From NCBI GenBank assembly GCA_000435275.1, contig FR883826.1, positions 1 through 40,980 of the forward strand: 40,980 bases of DNA, read 5' to 3'. This stretch comes from Clostridium sp. CAG:557. Its GTDB lineage: Bacteria > Bacillota > Clostridia > Oscillospirales > Acutalibacteraceae. Positions 32,462-40,980 of this stretch are shown piece by piece. Each line of letters begins with the position of its first letter. Position 1 is the first letter of the stretch. A program made the translations under genes and the position numbers. Below the pieces are notes generated by a model that worked only from the letters and a program-made list of their open reading frames with translations, did not search any database and had not been told where the DNA came from.

Positions 32462-32524
32462 TTTAATTCAGCACGGAGGCTCAGGCAACCTATTTAAAAA
32501 AGTTAGGACTGCGCCTCCCCACAT

Positions 32525-32566
32525 AAAAATCCGCTGCACTATATCGCGCAGCGGATTTTTATTTTC
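32525..32566. terminator. Bidirectional terminator between trkA and spoIID; loop shared with 18275-18304
   Basis: A perfect stem AAAAATCCGCTGC / GCAGCGGATTTTT with T runs on both strands and loop ACTATATCGC. A second, weaker GGAGGC/GCCTCC stem precedes it (about 32475-32518). Confidence 0.9.
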
Positions 32567-33578
32567 AAGATAGCTCTGTTTCAGGATAATACCATGCCAA
32601 AATTTGCTTATAATTTGACCCTTGCTTGGCCATATTTTGCGCTCCATATTGGCTCATTCCTACACCGTGTCCGTATCCTTTTACTAAAAATTTTACCATT
32701 TCATCGTGAATGTCTACATCAAAATTAGCTGACCGCAATGAAAACAAATCTCGGACTTCCCTACCAGTGACGCTTTTTTCACCTATTTTCGCCTCTAGCA
32801 CCATGCCGGAGTCAGTTTTTTTAATTATTTTTATCAAATCTTGTGAATTTTTATCAAAAGAAATCCCCGGCCATTTATTTTTAGCCGTACTTTTTAATTC
32901 TTCTAAAGAAATTTCTTTACTGCTTAAATATCCTGGCGCCAGCAAGTCTCCAGGGCTTGGAACCGACTTCAAATACGAACAATTGCCCCCAAAAACATCA
33001 ACTATATCTTCAGTATTACCAGATGATATTGAATGGTAAAGTGCCTCTATGTAATGTCCGTTTTGCTTCAGACTCTGCCCAAGCACCGGCTCTACAGCTT
33101 GGCTCAATTTTTCGTAATAAAAATCAAAATTTGCTCCCCAACGCTCCTGCATTTGTTCTTTTGAAACATAATATTGCCATTTTTCTGAATCTACTTCAAA
33201 ATCTGCACCTTTTAAGTTTTGGTCTGGTTGCTGTGCATGTTTCTCCTTTAAATTACTAAAATATGTATACGATGCAACTGCCTGGGCTTTTAACGCTTCT
33301 GGCTCAAATGTTATAGGCATTTCTGTCGCGACGGCTCCGAGTGTAAAATCCTTCAAACTCAGAGATATTACTTTATCTTTTGTCTTATCTAGAACTTTAA
33401 AAGCACATTTTTTCGAGTCATTTTTGTCTGTTACGGTTTTTAAACAGTCTAATTTTATCTCTGGCAGCTTAAAATTTAAATTAAAATCTATTTTTTTCAA
33501 TTCTTTTAAAGAAACAAACAATGGTATTGAAAAAATAAAAATTAACAAACTCAACATAAAAAATAATTTTTGTTTCAT
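32565..33578 (-). CDS. spoIID: Stage II sporulation protein D (lytic transglycosylase)
   Basis: SpoIID cleaves septal peptidoglycan glycan strands during engulfment. The 337 residues include an N-terminal membrane anchor (about 5-23) and the SpoIID domain. This has VATEMPITFEPEALKAQAVA with the catalytic Glu (matching E88 in Bacillus subtilis), SSGNTED and VFGGNCSYLKSVPSP, and the C-terminal GYGHGVGMSQYGAQ signature. AAAGG lies about 14 bases before the ATG, longer than usual. In known relatives it is sigma-E-controlled. I did not find a convincing sigma-E promoter. The usual neighbours spoIIQ and spoIIID are not adjacent. Confidence 0.95.
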   Translation of the reverse strand: MKQKLFFMLSLLIFIFSIPLFVSLKELKKIDFNLNFKLPEIKLDCLKTVTDKNDSKKCAFKVLDKTKDKVISLSLKDFTLGAVATEMPITFEPEALKAQAVASYTYFSNLKEKHAQQPDQNLKGADFEVDSEKWQYYVSKEQMQERWGANFDFYYEKLSQAVEPVLGQSLKQNGHYIEALYHSISSGNTEDIVDVFGGNCSYLKSVPSPGDLLAPGYLSSKEISLEELKSTAKNKWPGISFDKNSQDLIKIIKKTDSGMVLEAKIGEKSVTGREVRDLFSLRSANFDVDIHDEMVKFLVKGYGHGVGMSQYGAQNMAKQGSNYKQILAWYYPETELS

Positions 33579-33656
33579 AATTAATAAATCATCCTTTTTT
33601 ATTTTATTTTATTATGATTTTTTATAAATTATGATAAAACATTTTGCTCTATTCTA

Positions 33657-33685
33657 TTTACAAATTGCTTTTTTAGCGGTAAAAT
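33657..33685 (+). promoter_or_regulatory. Promoter of the 8-TM protein gene
   Basis: TTTACA, a 17-base spacer and TAAAAT at 33680-33685, 34 bases before the start. Confidence 0.6.
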
Positions 33686-33719
33686 TAGATTAATTAAATA
33701 TCTTTTGGAGGTAACATAC

Positions 33720-34721
33720 ATGAAGTTAAAATTTAATTGGGTGCCTTTTATTTTATCTTTTTTTGCAATTATGTGTTTGCGCATATATCAAATTTTATCA
33801 ATAGGAAATGCCACTGTGAGGGTGCAATGGGATAATTTCGAGTTGATTTGCTTTGTTATTGCTGCCGTTGCTTTCGCAATTATACTTATTTTAAGCTATC
33901 TTTCAAAAGACGCTCCTGATGTTTTTATTCTTAAAAAAAGCGTTTTTACTGGCTTAATTTCTATGATAACCGCTGTTTTTGTTATTTGGAACTCGGTTTA
34001 TGAAATTAAAGATTATCTAAGTAGCAACAACGACTGGGTAAACTTATTATCCGGTGTTTTAGGGCTTTTTGCTGGCATCATTTTCATTTTGATTGGGCTG
34101 AATTTTATTCAAGAAAAAAATCACTTTGATAAATATCGTTTATTAGCTTTAGTCCCCACTTTATGGATTTTGGCTAAACTTTTGAAACTATTTTTTGAAT
34201 ACAATTCTACTCCCACAGATGTATCTAACGTATCTCATTCTTTAGCTAAAATATTTTTGTTGTTCTTTCTATTCGCTCAAGCTCGACTCTTTGCTGGCTT
34301 ATTTAATTGCACTACCTTCAAAAAGTTATTTTACTTTGGATTTTCGGCCATATTATTTATGACGGTTTCTTTAACCAATTACATCGCAGTTGCTATGGAC
34401 ACGCGCAGTGAATTAAACTCAAGCGTAATTGTTTCAATTATGACTGAAATAATTTTAATCGTTTATACATTATTCACGCTTTTAGCCACAAAAACCGGCA
34501 AAGGACTCGTCCCCAAAGCGGCTGTTGATGAAAACCTTGCCCCCAAAAATAGTGAAACTGTTACAGTAACTGAAAATATCCCAGAAAAAGTTACTATAGC
34601 CGATGACAACGGTGTTAATACTGACGCGGATTCCCACGCAGCTGATATGGCTGAAGTTGACAAATTGATTGAGGCCATAAAAAATGAAAATGCGCAAAAG
34701 GAACAGTCTGCCAATGAATAG
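33720..34721 (+). CDS. Hypothetical polytopic membrane protein (8 predicted TM helices)
   Basis: I do not recognise the family. GGAGG lies eight bases before the ATG at 33720, giving 333 residues. Hydrophobic segments at roughly 5-24, 38-59, 72-94, 104-128, 138-160, 171-195, 202-225 and 238-259 suggest eight helices. A hydrophilic tail of about 75 residues, rich in Glu, Asp, Ala and Asn, should lie in the cytoplasm if the N-terminus does. Charged residues are sparse within the helices, and no transporter or enzyme motif is apparent. gapA follows after 78 bases without an obvious terminator. Confidence 0.8.
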   Translation: MKLKFNWVPFILSFFAIMCLRIYQILSIGNATVRVQWDNFELICFVIAAVAFAIILILSYLSKDAPDVFILKKSVFTGLISMITAVFVIWNSVYEIKDYLSSNNDWVNLLSGVLGLFAGIIFILIGLNFIQEKNHFDKYRLLALVPTLWILAKLLKLFFEYNSTPTDVSNVSHSLAKIFLLFFLFAQARLFAGLFNCTTFKKLFYFGFSAILFMTVSLTNYIAVAMDTRSELNSSVIVSIMTEIILIVYTLFTLLATKTGKGLVPKAAVDENLAPKNSETVTVTENIPEKVTIADDNGVNTDADSHAADMAEVDKLIEAIKNENAQKEQSANE

Positions 34722-34799
34722 GCCTTTCTTCTCGCTTTGATTCATATTATTTATTTTTGAAAAATATTTATTAATAATTACAATGAGGAGGTATTTTGT

Positions 34800-35819
34800 A
34801 TGGCAATAAAGCTTGGAATAAATGGTTTTGGACGTATTGGAAGGTTGGTTTTTCGTGCAGCAATAAGTCAGCCAGATGTTTTTGAGGTTGTTTCAATTAA
34901 TGACCCATTTATTGATGTTGATTATATGATTTACATGATTAAATACGATACCGTACATGGAAAATTTAACGCAGACATTTCTTCTCGTGATGGAAAACTT
35001 ATTGTAAACGGCAAATCAATAAATATTCATGCCGAAAAAGAACCTGTACAAATACCTTGGGGCAACGATGGCGCTGATTATATCATTGAAGCTACTGGCG
35101 TTTTTTGCACTTCCGAAAAAGCTTTTGGGCACATAAAAGCCGGCGCTAAAAAAGTAATTATTTCGGCACCTGCTAAGGATTCTGAAACTCCTACTTTCGT
35201 TTGCGGGGTTAATCTTGAAAAATATCGCAAAAATATGAACATCGTTTCAAACGCTTCTTGTACTACAAATTGTCTTGCTCCTCTTGCTAAAGTAATTAAT
35301 GATAATTTTGGAATACTTGAGGGTTTAATGACAACGGTTCACGCCATTACTGCAACACAAAAAACAGTAGACGGACCTTCAAAAAAAGATTGGCGCGGAG
35401 GTCGTGCTGCTCTTGGAAATATTATTCCTTCTTCAACTGGCGCCGCAAAAGCTTGTGCTTTGGTAATTCCGGAACTTAAAGGCAAGCTCACTGGGATGGC
35501 TTTCAGAGTTCCCACTTTGGACGTCTCTGTTGTCGATTTGACTTGCAGAATTGAAAAATCTGCGACTTATGACGAAATTTGCAACGTTGTAAAAAAAGCT
35601 TCCGAAAATGAAATGAAAGACATTTTAGGCTACACTGATGAAGCTGTGGTTTCTTCTGATTTTTACACAGATGACAGGACTTCCATTTTTGATGCTAAAG
35701 CCGGAATTATGTTGAACGATCACTTTGTAAAGTTAGTGGCTTGGTACGATAATGAATGGGGTTATAGCAAAAAAATTTTAGACCTGATTCGTCACATGAA
35801 AAAGGTCGATACGGTATAA
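34800..35819 (+). CDS. gap: Glyceraldehyde-3-phosphate dehydrogenase, type I
   Basis: The glycolytic enzyme that oxidises glyceraldehyde-3-phosphate with NAD+ and phosphate. The 339 residues have NAD-binding INGFGRIGRLVFRA, the catalytic cysteine in SNASCTTNCLAPLAK, the catalytic His in TVHAITATQ, and WYDNEWGYS near the C-terminus. GAGGAGGT lies seven bases before the ATG. The other glycolytic genes (pgk, tpi) are not adjacent. bioY follows after 33 bases. Confidence 0.97.
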   Translation: MAIKLGINGFGRIGRLVFRAAISQPDVFEVVSINDPFIDVDYMIYMIKYDTVHGKFNADISSRDGKLIVNGKSINIHAEKEPVQIPWGNDGADYIIEATGVFCTSEKAFGHIKAGAKKVIISAPAKDSETPTFVCGVNLEKYRKNMNIVSNASCTTNCLAPLAKVINDNFGILEGLMTTVHAITATQKTVDGPSKKDWRGGRAALGNIIPSSTGAAKACALVIPELKGKLTGMAFRVPTLDVSVVDLTCRIEKSATYDEICNVVKKASENEMKDILGYTDEAVVSSDFYTDDRTSIFDAKAGIMLNDHFVKLVAWYDNEWGYSKKILDLIRHMKKVDTV

Positions 35820-35852
35820 GTTTAGTAAAAATTTATCCGAGGTATAATTCGC

Positions 35853-36434
35853 ATGAGAAAAGACGTCTTAAATTTAACTATGTCAGCATTATTCGTCGCT
35901 GCTATGTCCGTTTCTGGAACAATTCTCAAAATCCCACTTCCTCCTCCCATACCGAGTTTAAGCATGCAGTTTTTCTTTAGCACTCTTGCTGGAATAATTC
36001 TTGGTTCAAAGCTCGGTGCTATTTCTATGATGGTCTACATTTTACTCGGTCTTTCCGGACTTCCTATATTTACTACTGGTGGCGGAATCGGGTATATTTT
36101 CTATCCTTCTTTCGGATACATATTAGGCTTTGTTGGCAGCGCTTTCATTGCTGGACTTATTAGAGAATGGTCAAATAAAAACTGCGTTTCCGCTTCTTTC
36201 AAATGGTTAATCGTTGGAAATTTCTTATCATTAATATTTGTATACTTTTGTGGAACCTCTTATTTGTATTTAATAAAAAATTTTTATACTAATGATAACA
36301 TTTCAATAATTAATGCAATTCAGATAAGCATTCTTTCTTTTATTCCAACAGATTCAATTTGGTGCTTATTATCTGCTATCGTAGGCAAAAAGCTCTTAAA
36401 TTCATGGCCCGGATTTCACAATAAAACCGTTTAG
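35853..36434 (+). CDS. bioY: Biotin transporter substrate-binding subunit BioY
   Basis: BioY is the membrane S component of the ECF biotin importer. It binds biotin and works with the EcfT and EcfA subunits or alone. The 193 residues have about six helices and the family's N-terminal region with LPPPIPSLSMQFFFSTLAG, the GSKLGAISMMVYILLGLSGLP segment and GGGIGYIFYPSFGYILGF. GAGGT lies nine bases before the ATG. It is downstream of gap in the same direction and ends at a terminator. No BirA site (a TTGTAAAC-type palindrome) was seen upstream. Confidence 0.93.
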   Translation: MRKDVLNLTMSALFVAAMSVSGTILKIPLPPPIPSLSMQFFFSTLAGIILGSKLGAISMMVYILLGLSGLPIFTTGGGIGYIFYPSFGYILGFVGSAFIAGLIREWSNKNCVSASFKWLIVGNFLSLIFVYFCGTSYLYLIKNFYTNDNISIINAIQISILSFIPTDSIWCLLSAIVGKKLLNSWPGFHNKTV

Positions 36435-36444
36435 CTAATTATTA

Positions 36445-36480
36445 TGCTGGCAGAGAAACTCTGCCGGCAATTTGTTTTTC
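36445..36480 (+). terminator. Terminator of bioY
   Basis: Stem TGCTGGCAGAG / CTCTGCCGGCA (one G-T pair) with an AAA loop, then a T-rich tail. Confidence 0.85.
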
Positions 36481-36499
36481 ATTATTTCTTAGGAAACAT

Positions 36500-36528
36500 T
36501 TGCTGTGTATAATCAAAAATGTTATAAT
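36500..36528 (+). promoter_or_regulatory. Promoter of the DUF951-prfA-tsaC cluster
   Basis: TTGCTG, a 17-base spacer and TATAAT at 36523-36528. Confidence 0.6.
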
Positions 36529-36569
36529 TAATTTAATTGTGCCTTATTATTTGTTTGGTGGTGATATTT

Positions 36570-36761
36570 TTGGACGTTAGAGTTGGAGACTTGCTCGAAA
36601 TGAGAAAATCTCATCCTTGCAAGGGAAAGTTTTTTCTGGTTTTGCGCTCCGGAATGGACTTTAAACTGCGATGCACAACTTGTGAACATGAATTTATGGT
36701 AAAGCGTTCTAAAATTGAAAAAAATATTAAAAAAATAACAAGGCAAAAACTTGATGACTAG
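36570..36761 (+). CDS. DUF951-type small protein
   Basis: A 63-residue protein matching the small conserved Firmicute family DUF951: DVRVGDLLEMRKSHPC, then F.VLR.G.D..L.C and a final VKRSKIEKNIKKI. Three cysteines (in HPC and CTTC) could bind a metal. The start is a TTG at 36570, six bases after GGTGGTG. Longer frames would overlap the promoter. prfA follows after 15 bases, so they are probably cotranscribed. The family's function is unknown to me. Confidence 0.85.
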   Translation: MDVRVGDLLEMRKSHPCKGKFFLVLRSGMDFKLRCTTCEHEFMVKRSKIEKNIKKITRQKLDD

Positions 36762-36776
36762 AGAGGTGATTTGATT

Positions 36777-37859
36777 TTGTTCGATAAATTAGAGGTTTTT
36801 AAAAAAAGAAACGACGAAATAAATCAAATGCTATACGACCCAAATATTGTTTCTGACCAGGAAAAATATAAGGCTCTTATGAAAGAACAAAAAAATTTAA
36901 TTCCAATTGTAGAAAAATATGATGAATACAAAAAAGCAAAAAATAATGCTGATGAAGCTAAACAACTTTTAAACGACGGCGGATTGGACAAGGACTTTAA
37001 AGAAATGGTCGAAGCTGAACTTGAAGAGTCTAGAGCCGCTATCGAAAAAATATCTGATGAACTTAAAATTTTGCTACTGCCTAAAGATCCTAACGACGAC
37101 CGAAATGTTATTATGGAAATTCGTGGAGGTGCCGGTGGAGAAGAAGCTGCTTTGTTTTCTGGCGTGTTGTTTAGAATGTATAGCATGTACGCTGAGACGA
37201 AGGGTTGGAAAACCGAAATTTTAAATGCAAATGAAACTGAACTTGGTGGATATAAGGAAATTAGCTTTATGATTTCCGGCGAGGGTGCATACTCTCGTTT
37301 AAAATATGAGAGCGGAGTTCATCGCGTGCAAAGAGTTCCTGAAACCGAAGCTCAAGGCCGTATTCACACTTCTACAGTTACTGTCGCCGTTTTGCCAGAG
37401 GCCGAAGATGTAGAAATTGAAATTAATCCTACTGACTTGCAAATAGATACTTTTCGTGCCAGCGGTGCCGGTGGTCAACATATTAACAAAACCGAATCAG
37501 CTATCAGAATTACTCATATTCCCACCGGAGTTGTGGTAGAATGTCAGGACGAGCGCAGTCAGTATAAAAATAAAGATAAAGCCATGAAAGTTTTAAAATC
37601 TAGGCTTTTAGAAGCTAAAATGCAGGAGCAAACTGATGCAATGGCTCAAGAAAGAAAAACTCAAGTTGGTACAGGCGACCGCTCTGAACGCATCCGAACT
37701 TACAATTATCCGCAAGGGAGACTTACTGATCACCGAATCGGCTTGACTTTGTACCGTTTGGACGACATCTTAAACGGAAATATCGACGAAGTAATTGATG
37801 CTTTAATTACCGCGGACAGAGCTGCAAAATTGGAAAGTTCTATGGAAGGCAGAGATTAA
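36777..37859 (+). CDS. prfA: Peptide chain release factor 1
   Basis: RF1 ends translation at UAA and UAG. The 360 residues show the RF1 stop-codon-reading region in QRVPETEAQGRIHTS, the GGQ peptidyl-release motif in SGAGGQHINKTESA, and the C-terminal DHRIGLTLYRL segment. The start is a TTG at 36777, eight bases after AGAGGTG. A TTG six bases upstream would be too close to that site. It lies between the DUF951 gene and tsaC, an arrangement with 9-15-base gaps that suggests one transcript. Confidence 0.96.
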   Translation: MFDKLEVFKKRNDEINQMLYDPNIVSDQEKYKALMKEQKNLIPIVEKYDEYKKAKNNADEAKQLLNDGGLDKDFKEMVEAELEESRAAIEKISDELKILLLPKDPNDDRNVIMEIRGGAGGEEAALFSGVLFRMYSMYAETKGWKTEILNANETELGGYKEISFMISGEGAYSRLKYESGVHRVQRVPETEAQGRIHTSTVTVAVLPEAEDVEIEINPTDLQIDTFRASGAGGQHINKTESAIRITHIPTGVVVECQDERSQYKNKDKAMKVLKSRLLEAKMQEQTDAMAQERKTQVGTGDRSERIRTYNYPQGRLTDHRIGLTLYRLDDILNGNIDEVIDALITADRAAKLESSMEGRD

Positions 37860-37868
37860 AAATTTAAA

Positions 37869-38891
37869 ATGTGTAAAATTAAAACTCAAATATTGTCCGA
37901 AAAAGACGTTGCCGTTGCCGCTCAAATATTAAAGTCTGGTGGGCTCGTTGCGATTCCTACGGAAACCGTCTATGGCTTGGCAGCTGACGCTTTAAATGAA
38001 ACTGCTGTTAAAAAAATTTTTGCTGCTAAAGGACGTCCTAGCGATAATCCTTTAATCGTGCATATTTCGGAAGTTGATGAAATATATAATTTGGTAAGTG
38101 AGTTTACTAAAGAAGCGCAAAAATTGGCTGATGCATTTTGGCCTGGACCTTTAACTATGATTTTAAAAAAATCCTCTGCAATTCCAAACATTATCAGTGG
38201 TGGACTCGATTCTGTCGCAATACGGCTTCCTGATAATGTTGTCGCACGAAAAATAATTAAAGAGGCTGGTTGCCCGCTTGCTGCACCTTCTGCAAATCTT
38301 TCTGGGAGCCCTAGCCCAACAAAAGCAGAACACGTTATTTCTGACTTATTTGGAAAAATTGATGCGATTATTGACTCAGGAATATGCAACATTGGTGTGG
38401 AGTCTACTGTTATTTCTTTGTGCACCGAAATTCCAAAAATCTTGCGCCCTGGAGCTATAACTCTCAGGCAACTGCAAAACATTCTCGGTGAAGTGGATGT
38501 GGATGCGGCTGTTTTAAACAAACTTGACGAAAATGCTCAACCTTTGTCGCCTGGAATGAAATATAAACATTATGCTCCAAAGGCAAAAGTTATAATTCTA
38601 AACGGAAGCCGCGAAAAATATATAAATTATGTAAATGATCACGCAAGTAATACTGTTGCGGCACTTTGTTATGATGAAGACGTGAAAGATTTAAAAACAG
38701 CTGTCATAACTTTCGGCAGGGAAAATGACTTAAATTCGCAGGCAGAAAAGCTTTTTAACGCACTTCGAGAAATAGATAAAATGAGCAATATTGACGTGGT
38801 TTACTCTAGATGTCCAGCTAAGGAAGGCATTGGGTTGGCAGTTTATAACAGATTAATTCGTGCTGCTGGATTTAATATTATAAATCTTTAA
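37869..38891 (+). CDS. tsaC: L-threonylcarbamoyladenylate synthase (Sua5/YwlC type)
   Basis: It makes threonylcarbamoyl-AMP for the t6A37 modification of ANN-decoding tRNAs. The 340 residues comprise the YrdC/TsaC catalytic domain (LVAIPTETVYGLAADA, KGRPSDNPLIVHI, FWPGPLTMILKKS, APSANLSGSPSPT, VESTVISL and RPGAIT) and the extra C-terminal Sua5 domain after the SPGMKYKHYAPKA linker. The start is the ATG at 37869, nine bases after the prfA stop. No good ribosome binding site is in that gap, so translation may depend on coupling to prfA. Confidence 0.94.
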   Translation: MCKIKTQILSEKDVAVAAQILKSGGLVAIPTETVYGLAADALNETAVKKIFAAKGRPSDNPLIVHISEVDEIYNLVSEFTKEAQKLADAFWPGPLTMILKKSSAIPNIISGGLDSVAIRLPDNVVARKIIKEAGCPLAAPSANLSGSPSPTKAEHVISDLFGKIDAIIDSGICNIGVESTVISLCTEIPKILRPGAITLRQLQNILGEVDVDAAVLNKLDENAQPLSPGMKYKHYAPKAKVIILNGSREKYINYVNDHASNTVAALCYDEDVKDLKTAVITFGRENDLNSQAEKLFNALREIDKMSNIDVVYSRCPAKEGIGLAVYNRLIRAAGFNIINL

Positions 38892-38958
38892 CTTTTGTGG
38901 CATAAATAAACTTTGATGAGGTCTTATTTAAACTCTTGCAAAATAATCGGGGAAAATA

Positions 38959-39525
38959 ATGAAAGCTAATTACAAAATTTTACTTTTGGGATTTTTATCA
39001 CTGCTTTTTACAAGTTTTTTGCTTTTTGAAAGCTATGAATCCTTTTTTAAAAAAGCTTATCAGTTGGAATATTATGACTATGTAAAAGAAAACTCTGAAA
39101 AATATAACGTGGAAAAAGAATTAATTTTAGCTGTGATTAAATCAGAAAGTAATTTTCGTCAAGACGCTGAATCTAACGTAGGTGCAATAGGCTTGATGCA
39201 AGTTATGCCCGAAACTTTTGACTGGTTGCAAACACACCATTTAATGCCCCATTTGGATGTTGGGCACTTAAAAGACCCTAAAACTAACATAAAATATGGG
39301 ACTTACCTTTTATCTATACTCAAAAAGAGGTATAATAGTATTGTCGAAGTGATTTGTGCATATAATGCTGGCATCGGAACAGTGGATAAATGGCTTAAAA
39401 ATTCACAATATTCTTGCGATGGTAAGGTTTTGAAAAAAATTCCTTATCCGGATACTGCTATGTATGTCAAAAACGTTTTGGAATGCCGCAGGATGTATAA
39501 ATTCTTGTACTTCAAAAATTACTGA
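38959..39525 (+). CDS. Lytic transglycosylase (SLT domain), membrane-anchored
   Basis: SLT enzymes cut peptidoglycan glycan strands. The 188 residues have a membrane anchor (about 5-23) and an SLT domain: catalytic Glu in VIKSESNF, GAIGLMQVMPET, the NIKYGTYLL segment and AYNAGIGTVDKWL. GGGG lies six bases before the ATG. The M18 aminopeptidase gene follows after 15 bases. The size and single anchor are those of small YjbJ/CwlQ-like Firmicute proteins. Its exact role (growth, division or sporulation) is not shown. Confidence 0.92.
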   Translation: MKANYKILLLGFLSLLFTSFLLFESYESFFKKAYQLEYYDYVKENSEKYNVEKELILAVIKSESNFRQDAESNVGAIGLMQVMPETFDWLQTHHLMPHLDVGHLKDPKTNIKYGTYLLSILKKRYNSIVEVICAYNAGIGTVDKWLKNSQYSCDGKVLKKIPYPDTAMYVKNVLECRRMYKFLYFKNY

Positions 39526-39540
39526 AAGGGTTGATTATCT

Positions 39541-40980
39541 ATGCTTATTAATGAAAATCACTCAAAAGATGAGGAAAAATCCGAAACTGAAAAATTGAGA
39601 GAAAGTTTGTTTATGTCAAAAAAGCACAGCGCTTTGCAAATGAGCGAAGAGCAAATAAATCTGGCAGACGATTTTTGCGAAGGATATAAAGTTTTTCTCG
39701 ATGTTGCAAAAACAGAACGTGAAGCTGTCGCTTGTGCTATGAGTATGGCTCAAAAATCCGGTTTTTCTGAGTTTGATTCCAACAAAAATTATAAGCCAGG
39801 CGATAAAGTTTATTATGTTAACAGAGGGAAATCCATAGTGCTTGCTATTATCGGCAAAAAAGGCGTTAAGGATGGTGCTAAAATAACCGTCGCTCATATA
39901 GATTCTCCCCGTTTGGACATAAAACCAATTCCGCTCTACGAAGCAAGCGACTTGGCTTTGCTCAAAACTCACTATTACGGTGGAATTAAAAAATATCAAT
40001 GGACGACTATTCCACTGTCTTTACATGGAAAAATCGTCAAAAAAGACGGTTCTTCTGTTGACGTCAGAATTGGAGAAGACGAAAACGACCCCGTTTTTTG
40101 CGTTACAGACTTATTGCCTCATCTTGCTAAAGAGCAAATGACAAAGCCTCTGCAAAAAGCCATCGATGCAGAAAACTTAAATATTTTAGTCGGTAGCCGG
40201 CCTTTCAAATCGGGTAAAGGCTCTGAGCTTATAAAGCTGAATATTATGAAAATTTTGAATCAAAAATACGGCATCGTCGAGTCAGATTTCTTATCTGCTG
40301 AGCTTGAGTTGGTTCCTGTTTTTAAAGCTCATGACGTTGGCTTCGACAGAAGCATGGTTGGCGCTTACGGTCATGATGACAGGGTCTGTGCTTATCCTTC
40401 TTTGATGGCTATTTTAGATTATAGTGAAATTCCAGAAAATACCATTATAACTATTTTAGCCGACAAGGAAGAAACCGGCAGCGATGGCAATACAGGCATG
40501 AAATCTGCATTTTTTAAATATTTTATTGAGGACCTCGCTAGCATAGATAAAGTCACATGCAGGCATGTTTTATCAAATTCAAAATGCTTATCAGCCGATG
40601 TCAATGCTGCTTTTGACCCAACTTATAGCTCGGTTTACGACCAGGCAAATAGCTGCTATTTAAATAATGGTGTTGTTATTACTAAATACACCGGAAGTGG
40701 CGGAAAATTCGGTACTTCTGACGCTTCCGCTGAATTTATGGGGTATGTTAGGACCTTTCTCGAAAAAAATAACGTTCTTTGGCAATCCGGAGAACTCGGC
40801 AAAGTTGATGCTGGCGGCGGTGGAACTATTGCAAAATATATGGCCAATTTGAACGTCAATGTTGTTGATTTAGGTGTTCCGGTTTTGTCAATGCACGCGC
40901 CCTTTGAAGTTGTTTCTAAACTTGATGTTTTTATGGCTTACAAGGCTATCTCTGAGTTTTTCAATGCTAACATGAATTAA
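39541..40980 (+). CDS. M18-family aminopeptidase
   Basis: M18 enzymes are cytoplasmic two-metal aminopeptidases, usually dodecameric, that release acidic or neutral N-terminal residues. The 479 residues are complete, with a stop codon at the last base of the window. Metal and catalytic residues are visible: His in VAHIDSPRLD, Asp in YGHDDRV, the Glu pair in DKEETGSDG, Asp in SADVNAAFDPTY and His in SMHAPFEV. AAAGGG lies ten bases before the ATG. The N-terminal 40 residues are unusually charged. The gene follows the SLT gene closely. Confidence 0.95.
   Translation: MLINENHSKDEEKSETEKLRESLFMSKKHSALQMSEEQINLADDFCEGYKVFLDVAKTEREAVACAMSMAQKSGFSEFDSNKNYKPGDKVYYVNRGKSIVLAIIGKKGVKDGAKITVAHIDSPRLDIKPIPLYEASDLALLKTHYYGGIKKYQWTTIPLSLHGKIVKKDGSSVDVRIGEDENDPVFCVTDLLPHLAKEQMTKPLQKAIDAENLNILVGSRPFKSGKGSELIKLNIMKILNQKYGIVESDFLSAELELVPVFKAHDVGFDRSMVGAYGHDDRVCAYPSLMAILDYSEIPENTIITILADKEETGSDGNTGMKSAFFKYFIEDLASIDKVTCRHVLSNSKCLSADVNAAFDPTYSSVYDQANSCYLNNGVVITKYTGSGGKFGTSDASAEFMGYVRTFLEKNNVLWQSGELGKVDAGGGGTIAKYMANLNVNVVDLGVPVLSMHAPFEVVSKLDVFMAYKAISEFFNANMN

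Noticed and set aside
37970..38521. Long minus-strand open frame opposite tsaC
   Set aside because: Its existence follows from the codon bias of the tsaC gene. There is no ribosome binding site and no family resemblance.

Overview
The window reads as AT-rich chromosomal DNA (roughly two thirds A+T by eye) from an endospore-forming Clostridia-type Firmicute. Support comes from an alpha/beta-type small acid-soluble spore protein, a SpoIID-like lytic transglycosylase, a SpoIIQ-like M23 protein, RNase Y, strong GGAGG-type ribosome binding sites, frequent TTG starts, and short intergenic gaps closed by U-tailed hairpins. No rRNA, CRISPR array, phage or insertion sequence is visible. Most of the window is core chromosome with a few unusual genes embedded in it.

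Layout. 1-3.8 kb: a small membrane ORF, the spore protein, an unrecognised protein, a ComEA-like protein, the SpoIIQ-like protein and a polysaccharide deacetylase. 3.8-7.6 kb: rny and thrS, divergent from facing sigma-A promoters. 7.6-8.0 kb: an unexplained non-coding interval. 8.0-12.1 kb: a P2A-type cation ATPase with an altered M4 ion-binding motif, and a GlpT-type transporter. 12.2-14.2 kb: a short double-glycine-leader peptide with its own promoter and a palindrome, convergent with a membrane-targeted Clp/torsin-like AAA+ protein. 14.3-22.6 kb: alr, glyA, rarA, and murE-murF-AGCS symporter on the minus strand. 22.9 kb: a CAT-anticodon tRNA behind a perfect consensus promoter. 23.1-27.5 kb: rlmB, a catalytically degenerate P-type ATPase homologue and an LCP ligase, apparently one operon. 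27.5-30.0 kb: a second AAA+ paralogue and an isolated phosphoglycosyl transferase. 30.2-41 kb: prmC, two TrkA/RCK proteins, spoIID, an unknown 8-TM protein, gapA, bioY, a DUF951-type protein, prfA, tsaC/sua5, a lytic transglycosylase and an M18 aminopeptidase.

How the genes fit together. Several serve cell-wall growth and spore-coat morphogenesis: alr makes D-Ala, MurE and MurF build the stem peptide, the LCP protein attaches glycopolymers, SpoIID, SpoIIQ-like and SLT proteins remodel peptidoglycan, and the AGCS symporter may supply alanine. prfA, prmC, thrS, rlmB, tsaC and the tRNA serve translation.

The most unusual items are: (1) two paralogous AAA+ proteins that start with a signal peptide and carry a second hydrophobic segment, one with Walker B Asp changed to Asn; (2) the P-type ATPase pseudoenzyme beside the LCP gene; (3) the Glu-to-Ser change in the M4 motif of the other P-type ATPase; (4) the double-glycine-leader peptide; and (5) a perfect hairpin placed between ribosome binding site and start codon of the second trkA gene.
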